DNA from: DASTCC01 sp035711465
Lineage (GTDB): Bacteria > Acidobacteriota > Vicinamibacteria > Vicinamibacterales > SCN-69-37
Direction of reading: 5' to 3'
NCBI GenBank assembly: GCA_035711465.1
Contig: DASTCC010000356.1
Span: 1-18,525, forward strand
Length of the DNA: 18,525 nucleotides
Shown: in pieces, positions 14,747 through 18,525 of the stretch
How the letters are laid out: each line of letters starts with the position of its first letter
Numbering within the stretch: position 1 is the stretch's first letter
Made by a program: the position numbers and the translations under genes
Notes under the pieces: model-generated
What the model was told of the DNA's origin: nothing
Database searches by the model: none
The model's input: the letters and a program-made list of their open reading frames with translations, nothing else

Positions 14747-15853
14747 ATGACGTCACCGCTGTCCGGCGTACGCGTGCTCGATCTGACGCGTCTGCTGCCC
14801 GGCGCCTTCGCGACGCTGATGCTCGCCGAGCTCGGCGCGGACGTGATCAAGGTCGAAGATCCGCGGCACGGCGATCCCATCCGGCGTTTGCCGCCGCTCG
14901 TCGACGACCGCAGCCTCTACGATCTGCTGCTCAACCGCGGCAAGCAAAGCGTCGCGATCGACCTGCGCGAGCCGCGCGGGCGCGCGCAGCTCGATCGTCT
15001 CGTCGGCGGCGTCGACGTCGTCGTCGAAAGCTTCCGGCCCGCGGCGGCGCGGCGGCTCGGCGTCGCCGGCGAGCAGATTCGGGCGCGTCATCCGCGCGTG
15101 ATCCACTGCGCGATCACCGGGTACGGCCAGTCGGGGCCGTACGCCGAGCGGCCCGGTCACGATCTCAACTACGTCTCGATCAGCGGGATGTTGATGGCCG
15201 ATCGGCCGGATCCGACGCAGCTGCCGCGCATGTTCATCGCCGACGTCGGTGGCGGCGCGATGAGCGGCGTCATCGGCATCCTCGCGGCCCTGGTTGGACG
15301 CGCTCGCACCGGCGAGGGCGCGACGCTCGACATCTCGATGCACGACGCGACGATGTACTGGGTGATGCTGCCGGCACCGCGGGCGTTTGCGTCGGACGGC
15401 GACCGGGCGTCCGGGGAGTTGCCGACGTTCGGCGACCACGCCTGCTACAACGTCTACCGGACGGCGGACGGCGCCTGGATCGCCCTCGGCGCGCTCGAAA
15501 CCAAGTTCTGGAGCGCGTTCTGCGAGGCGGTCGCGCGGCCCGACTGGACGTCGCGGCACCTGACCGACCGCGACGATCAAGTCGCGCTCATCGCCGAAGT
15601 TCGCGCGCTCATGGCCAGCCGGTCCCGCGACGAATGGCTGCATCTGTTTTCGCGCCACGATGTCTGCGTGACGCCGGTCCATCCGGCGCGCGAGGCGCTC
15701 CGCGATCCGCATCTGCGGGCGCGCGGCGTCGTGCGCGAGGCCAATGGTCTGACCACGATCCGGCCGCCATTTCTGGGCCGGGCGATCGACCTGGCGCCGG
15801 CGCCTGCGCTCGGGGAACACACCGAGGCGATACTGGGCGGCCTGGGGGTCTGA
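14747..15853 (+). CDS. CaiB/BaiF family protein, alpha-methylacyl-CoA racemase-like
   Basis: A 368-residue family III CoA-transferase-superfamily protein. LSGVRVLDLTRLLPGAFATLMLAELGADVIKVE at the start and AITGYGQSGPYAERPGHDLNYVSISG in the middle are diagnostic. His138 in GHDLNY and Asp166 in IADVGGG line up with His126 and Asp156, the acid/base pair of the Mycobacterium tuberculosis racemase MCR (from memory). I therefore favour alpha-methylacyl-CoA racemase over CoA transfer. It would interconvert 2R- and 2S-methylacyl-CoA esters, for example in branched fatty-acid breakdown, but no beta-oxidation genes lie in the window. It starts at ATG 14747, 13 bp after the propeller gene. The stop lies inside GGGTCTGACCC and is followed directly by the 11-bp repeats. 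Confidence 0.93.
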   Translation: MTSPLSGVRVLDLTRLLPGAFATLMLAELGADVIKVEDPRHGDPIRRLPPLVDDRSLYDLLLNRGKQSVAIDLREPRGRAQLDRLVGGVDVVVESFRPAAARRLGVAGEQIRARHPRVIHCAITGYGQSGPYAERPGHDLNYVSISGMLMADRPDPTQLPRMFIADVGGGAMSGVIGILAALVGRARTGEGATLDISMHDATMYWVMLPAPRAFASDGDRASGELPTFGDHACYNVYRTADGAWIALGALETKFWSAFCEAVARPDWTSRHLTDRDDQVALIAEVRALMASRSRDEWLHLFSRHDVCVTPVHPAREALRDPHLRARGVVREANGLTTIRPPFLGRAIDLAPAPALGEHTEAILGGLGV

Positions 15854-15941
15854 CCCTGCTCCGACCCTGCTCCGACCCTGCTCCGACCCTCCTCCGACCC
15901 TGCTCCGACCCTCCTCCGACCCTCCTCCGACCCTCCTCCGA
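15854..15941. repeat. 11-bp minisatellite, 8 tandem copies
   Basis: Eight head-to-tail copies of CCCTSCTCCGA begin at the base after the racemase stop codon and end 5 bp before the stop of the convergent binding-protein gene. Position 5 is G in copies 1, 2, 3 and 5 and C in copies 4, 6, 7 and 8; otherwise the copies are identical. On the minus strand they read GGGTCGGAGGA, giving regularly spaced G-runs in the 3' end of the binding-protein transcript. No classical terminator hairpin is seen in this convergent junction. Confidence 0.95.
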
Positions 15942-15946
15942 CCCCA

Positions 15947-16969
15947 CTACTTCCACACGAACGTGAATACGCTTGCCGTGCTTCTGTCCGCCGACGGCCG
16001 GCCCGATCCGGCTTTGAACTCGTCGGGCACGTCCGTCCACGCGTTGTAGAACTTGCCGCCGATGTAATAGCCCGGCGCGATCTCGACGCGTCGCTGCGGC
16101 TGTGCCTCGGGGGTGATCAGCGTATACGCGCGGAGCGGCGGCAGCTTGCCCACCTGATCGGTGCTCGGGACGTACTCGGTCCGGCCGTCGCCGTCGACGT
16201 CGGCGTTGATCCAGTCGACGTGCAGCAGCTTGTGATATGTGCGGTCCGCGATCATGCCGCGCAACTGCGCGTTGAAGCGATCGACGATCGACTGTGCGTC
16301 GGGCCGCGACCGGCGGATCGCCAGGTAGAGCGGGCGGGTCAGGAGCGCAGTGCGGCCGAGCTGCAGCCGCGCCTTGGCTTCGGCTTCGTGGTGGGTGAGG
16401 ATGTACTCGACCACGACTTCGTCCATGAGCGTATAGTCGACCTCGCTCGCCAGCAGCATCCGCAGGCTGTCCTCTTCCGTTTTCGAACGTACGAACGTCG
16501 GTCCGGTGAGCTCGACAGTGTCGCCGTACGAGTAGCCGCCGACGATGGCGATCCGTTTGCCCTTCAGATCGGTGAGCTGCCGCGCCGTCACGTCGCCGCC
16601 GCTGCGGGCGACCAGCACCAGGCGATTCTCGAGGTACGGCTGCGAGAAGATCAGCGCGCGCTCGCGGGCGCCGTCGCGCCACGCCGCGGCGCTGCCGTCG
16701 TACGGGCCGCTGACGAGTGCCTGCGTAAACGCGTCCGCCTCGACGATCGACGTCGTCGAGCTGACGTTGATCCTGGTGAGCGCCGCTTCGACCAGATCGA
16801 GCGCGAAGCGCGCGTGTCCGGGCGGGTTGGTGAAGGGCGGCCAGGCAGTCGAGACGAGTCGAAGCCCCGGCGTCTGGGCCGCTACCGCCAGCGACGCGAT
16901 CGCGACCGCGAAGAATATCGCCGCCAGGCGAACGCGCAGATGACGGGGCCGGTTGTTGCTGACACGCAT
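15947..16969 (-). CDS. Periplasmic solute-binding protein, family 3 (amino-acid type), with C-terminal extension
   Basis: A 340-residue protein. ATG 16969 is preceded by GGAGG at 6 nt and begins a clear signal peptide (residues about 8-31, ending AVAAQ). Residues about 36-250 follow the SBP_bac_3 pattern: STAWPPFT near the ligand site, then YDGSAAAWRDGARERALIFSQPY, LVLVARS, LKGKRIAIVGGYSYGD, SLRMLLASEVDYTLMDEVVVEYIL and LYLAIRRSRPD. It is probably exported and binds a small polar solute. Residues 251-340 form an extension unusual for this family, opening with DVDGDGRTEYV, a calcium-loop-like motif, and ending in an aromatic-rich stretch. There is no permease or ATPase beside it, so it may be an orphan binding protein or sensor component. 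It converges on the racemase gene. Confidence 0.9.
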   Translation of the reverse strand: MRVSNNRPRHLRVRLAAIFFAVAIASLAVAAQTPGLRLVSTAWPPFTNPPGHARFALDLVEAALTRINVSSTTSIVEADAFTQALVSGPYDGSAAAWRDGARERALIFSQPYLENRLVLVARSGGDVTARQLTDLKGKRIAIVGGYSYGDTVELTGPTFVRSKTEEDSLRMLLASEVDYTLMDEVVVEYILTHHEAEAKARLQLGRTALLTRPLYLAIRRSRPDAQSIVDRFNAQLRGMIADRTYHKLLHVDWINADVDGDGRTEYVPSTDQVGKLPPLRAYTLITPEAQPQRRVEIAPGYYIGGKFYNAWTDVPDEFKAGSGRPSADRSTASVFTFVWK

Positions 16970-17122
16970 GACACCCTCCGCGGTCAAGAGTACTCCGACG
17001 CCGGTCCGGCGGATCGCATTCTTGACGCGCACCTTGCCGTGCGGGTGTACGGCCGCGTCGAAACCGGCGTTTTCACGGGCAATACGAGGTAGCATGCCCG
17101 CTGACCCCAGCCCGTCCCTGGG

Positions 17123-17143
17123 GGCCGGTCGGGGAGGCCGGCC
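17123..17143 (+). repeat. GC-rich inverted repeat enclosing the ribosome binding site of the permease gene
   Basis: GGCCGG (17123-17128) can pair with CCGGCC (17138-17143), leaving a 9-nt loop that contains GGGGAGG, the ribosome binding site for ATG 17146. A second short hairpin (CCCCAG 17105-17110 with CTGGGG 17118-17123) lies just upstream. They are mutually close and could modulate initiation, but such pairings are common in GC-rich DNA. Confidence 0.3.
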
Positions 17144-17145
17144 CG

Positions 17146-18525
17146 ATGCTTCAGGATCTGAAATATACGCTCCGCTCGCTCCGCCATCAGCCGGCGTTCG
17201 CGCTGATTGCGATTCTGACCCTCGCGGTCGGCATCGGCGCGACCACCGCAATTTTCACGACGGTCAACGCCGTGCTCCTGCGCCAGCTGCCATTCCGGGA
17301 GCCGGCCAACCTCTACGCCCTCCGCACCGAGCTCACCGACGGCCGAATCACGACCGGCACCGTCTCGCCGCGGGAACTGGCCGAGCTCAACAAGATGACG
17401 AACCTCGTCGAGTCGGCGACTGGCGCGCTGCGCTACGAAGGCTCGATCGTCGACCGCGAGGGCAATCCGATTCGCGTCGTCCTGCAGGGCGTGGCGCCGA
17501 AGTTCTTTCCGACCTTCGGCGTGCCGGTTGCCGCCGGGCGCGACTTCACCCCCGAGGAGCTCGGTCCAGACGGGCCCTTCGCGGTGATCATCTCGCACCG
17601 CGCCTGGAAGACCTACTTCGCCGGCGACCCCAAGATCCTCGGCCAGTCGGTGACGATGGAAGGCGGGCCGGTCACGGTCGTGGGCGTGGCCGGCGAGGGC
17701 TTCAACTTTCCGGGCGGCGCCGACGGCTGGTTCACGATCAAGATTCCGGAGACGAACACCGGCCACAGCTTCGACGGCTTCGTCCGCACGCGGCCGGGCG
17801 TGACGATCGATCAGTTGCGCGCAGGAATTCATCCGCTGGCGCTGACCCTCCAGAAGGAGTTTCCCGCCGCCAATGGCAGTCGCGTGTTCACGGTGCTGCC
17901 GCTGCAGGACGCCGTCGTCGGGCCGCTCGGTCCGACGTTGATGGTGGTGCTCTCGGCGTCGGCGCTGCTGCTCCTCGTCGCCTGCGTCAACGTGACCAGC
18001 TTGTTGCTGTCGCGCGGCGTCGTCCGGGCTCGCGAAGTCGCGGTCCGCGTGGCGCTCGGCGCCGGCCGATGGCGGATCCTGCGCCAGCTGTTCACCGAGT
18101 CGCTGGTGCTTGGCCTCGCCGGTGCAATCGGTGGCGTCATCGTCGCCTACGGCGGTCTGCGTCTGCTGATGTCGGCCGGCGCCGGCCAGCTGCCGCGGTT
18201 GAACGATCTGCGCCTCGACGCCGCAACGATGCTGTTCAGCCTCGCCGCATCGGTGGTCACCGCCGTGCTCGTCGGGTTCGCGCCGGCGCTGCGCCTGGCA
18301 AGGACCGACGTGAAGACGCTGGTGAACGAAACCGGCCGCGGCGGGGCGGCCGGCCCGGCGACCCACCGGCTGCTGCAGGGGCTCGTCATCGCCGAGATCG
18401 CGTTGGCGGTGGTGCTGACCATCGGCGCGGCGCTGCTGGTGCGCAGCTTCGCCAACCTGCAGCGCACCGATCCCGGGTTCAACCCGCAGGGACGGATCGT
18501 GTTCGAGGTCAGCCTGCCGGTGCTC
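17146..18525 (+). CDS. MacB/FtsX-type ABC permease (acidobacterial ADOP type), C-terminus cut by window edge
   Basis: The first 460 codons of a larger gene, open to the last base. MLQDLKYTLRSLRHQPAF is the conserved amphipathic start of the acidobacterial permease family, followed by helix 1 (AFALIAILTLAVGIGATTAIF). Residues about 50-230 form the periplasmic MacB_PCD-like core. Residues about 262-390 are the FtsX domain with LLVACVNVTSLLLSRGVVRAREVAVRVALGAGRWRI and two further helices. The helix at about 405-425 (LVIAEIALAVVLTIGAALL) begins the second half, as expected for duplicated members of about 800 residues. Such permeases work with MacB-type ATPases in mechanotransmission or efflux, often encoded elsewhere. 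GGGGAGG lies 9 nt before ATG 17146. It is divergent from the binding-protein gene across 176 bp. Confidence 0.94.
   Translation, partial: MLQDLKYTLRSLRHQPAFALIAILTLAVGIGATTAIFTTVNAVLLRQLPFREPANLYALRTELTDGRITTGTVSPRELAELNKMTNLVESATGALRYEGSIVDREGNPIRVVLQGVAPKFFPTFGVPVAAGRDFTPEELGPDGPFAVIISHRAWKTYFAGDPKILGQSVTMEGGPVTVVGVAGEGFNFPGGADGWFTIKIPETNTGHSFDGFVRTRPGVTIDQLRAGIHPLALTLQKEFPAANGSRVFTVLPLQDAVVGPLGPTLMVVLSASALLLLVACVNVTSLLLSRGVVRAREVAVRVALGAGRWRILRQLFTESLVLGLAGAIGGVIVAYGGLRLLMSAGAGQLPRLNDLRLDAATMLFSLAASVVTAVLVGFAPALRLARTDVKTLVNETGRGGAAGPATHRLLQGLVIAEIALAVVLTIGAALLVRSFANLQRTDPGFNPQGRIVFEVSLPVL

Noticed and set aside
17022..17050. TTGACG as a promoter -35 for the MacB/FtsX-type permease
   Set aside because: At 16-18 nt spacing no acceptable -10 hexamer is present (GTGTAC at 17 nt).
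17094..17200. GAGG followed by ATG at 17094 as an alternative start for the permease region
   Set aside because: That frame gives a Pro/Arg-rich shadow translation and is out of frame with the conserved permease sequence starting at 17146.
16984..18366. 460-codon minus-strand frame antisense to the MacB/FtsX permease
   Set aside because: His/Arg/Gln-rich translation without domains; the plus strand has transmembrane helices and the ADOP start motif.

Overview
The window looks like chromosomal DNA from a high-GC, free-living bacterium, most likely an acidobacterium (Vicinamibacteria-like). The reasons are the GC-rich third codon positions over most of the window, the many GTG starts, a MacB/FtsX-type permease of the 'acidobacterial duplicated orphan permease' kind at the right edge, and the mix of S8, M48 and solute-binding proteins. 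This placement rests on family knowledge only. I saw no rRNA, tRNA, CRISPR array, insertion sequence or integrase.

Layout. (1) 1-4281, minus strand: a secreted S8 subtilisin-like protease whose C-terminal third is 21 copies of the hexapeptide GLIWGT. It is followed by a seven-helix membrane HD-GYP-GAF protein (probable c-di-GMP phosphodiesterase) that runs off the left edge. A 151-bp gap between them holds a perfect hairpin lying over a tiny start-codon pair behind a consensus Shine-Dalgarno sequence. (2) 4282-4586: divergent intergenic region with several palindromes. (3) 4587-10200, plus strand: a tightly packed operon with a family-5 peptide-type binding lipoprotein, two permeases joined by GTGA overlaps, a DapA-superfamily aldolase resembling 4-hydroxy-2-oxoglutarate aldolase, and an alanine-glyoxylate-type class V aminotransferase. 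No ATPase gene is present. (4) 10233-12489, plus: an M48 metalloprotease lipoprotein with a LysM-like tail and a monofunctional peptidoglycan transglycosylase. (5) 12486-13019, minus: an NlpC/P60 lipoprotein whose stop codon shares a CTAG with that of the transglycosylase. (6) 13171-15853, plus: HNH endonuclease, IPT/NHL-propeller protein and an alpha-methylacyl-CoA racemase-like (CaiB/BaiF) enzyme, separated by about 12 bp each. (7) 15854-15941: an 11-bp minisatellite. (8) 15947-16969, minus: a periplasmic family-3 solute-binding protein with an unusual C-terminal extension. (9) 17146-18525, plus: the start of the MacB/FtsX-type permease.

How the genes may work together. The clearest functional unit is the import/glyoxylate operon. 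The aldolase would release glyoxylate plus pyruvate and the aminotransferase would convert glyoxylate to glycine, so the imported substrate could be hydroxyproline-containing peptides (inference). Region 4-5 is a cell-wall and envelope-protein maintenance cluster. The most unusual object is the GLIWGT-tailed protease. Its tail and flanks are clearly less GC-rich and differ in codon use from its catalytic core, and the final part of its tail looks recently amplified in 60-bp units.
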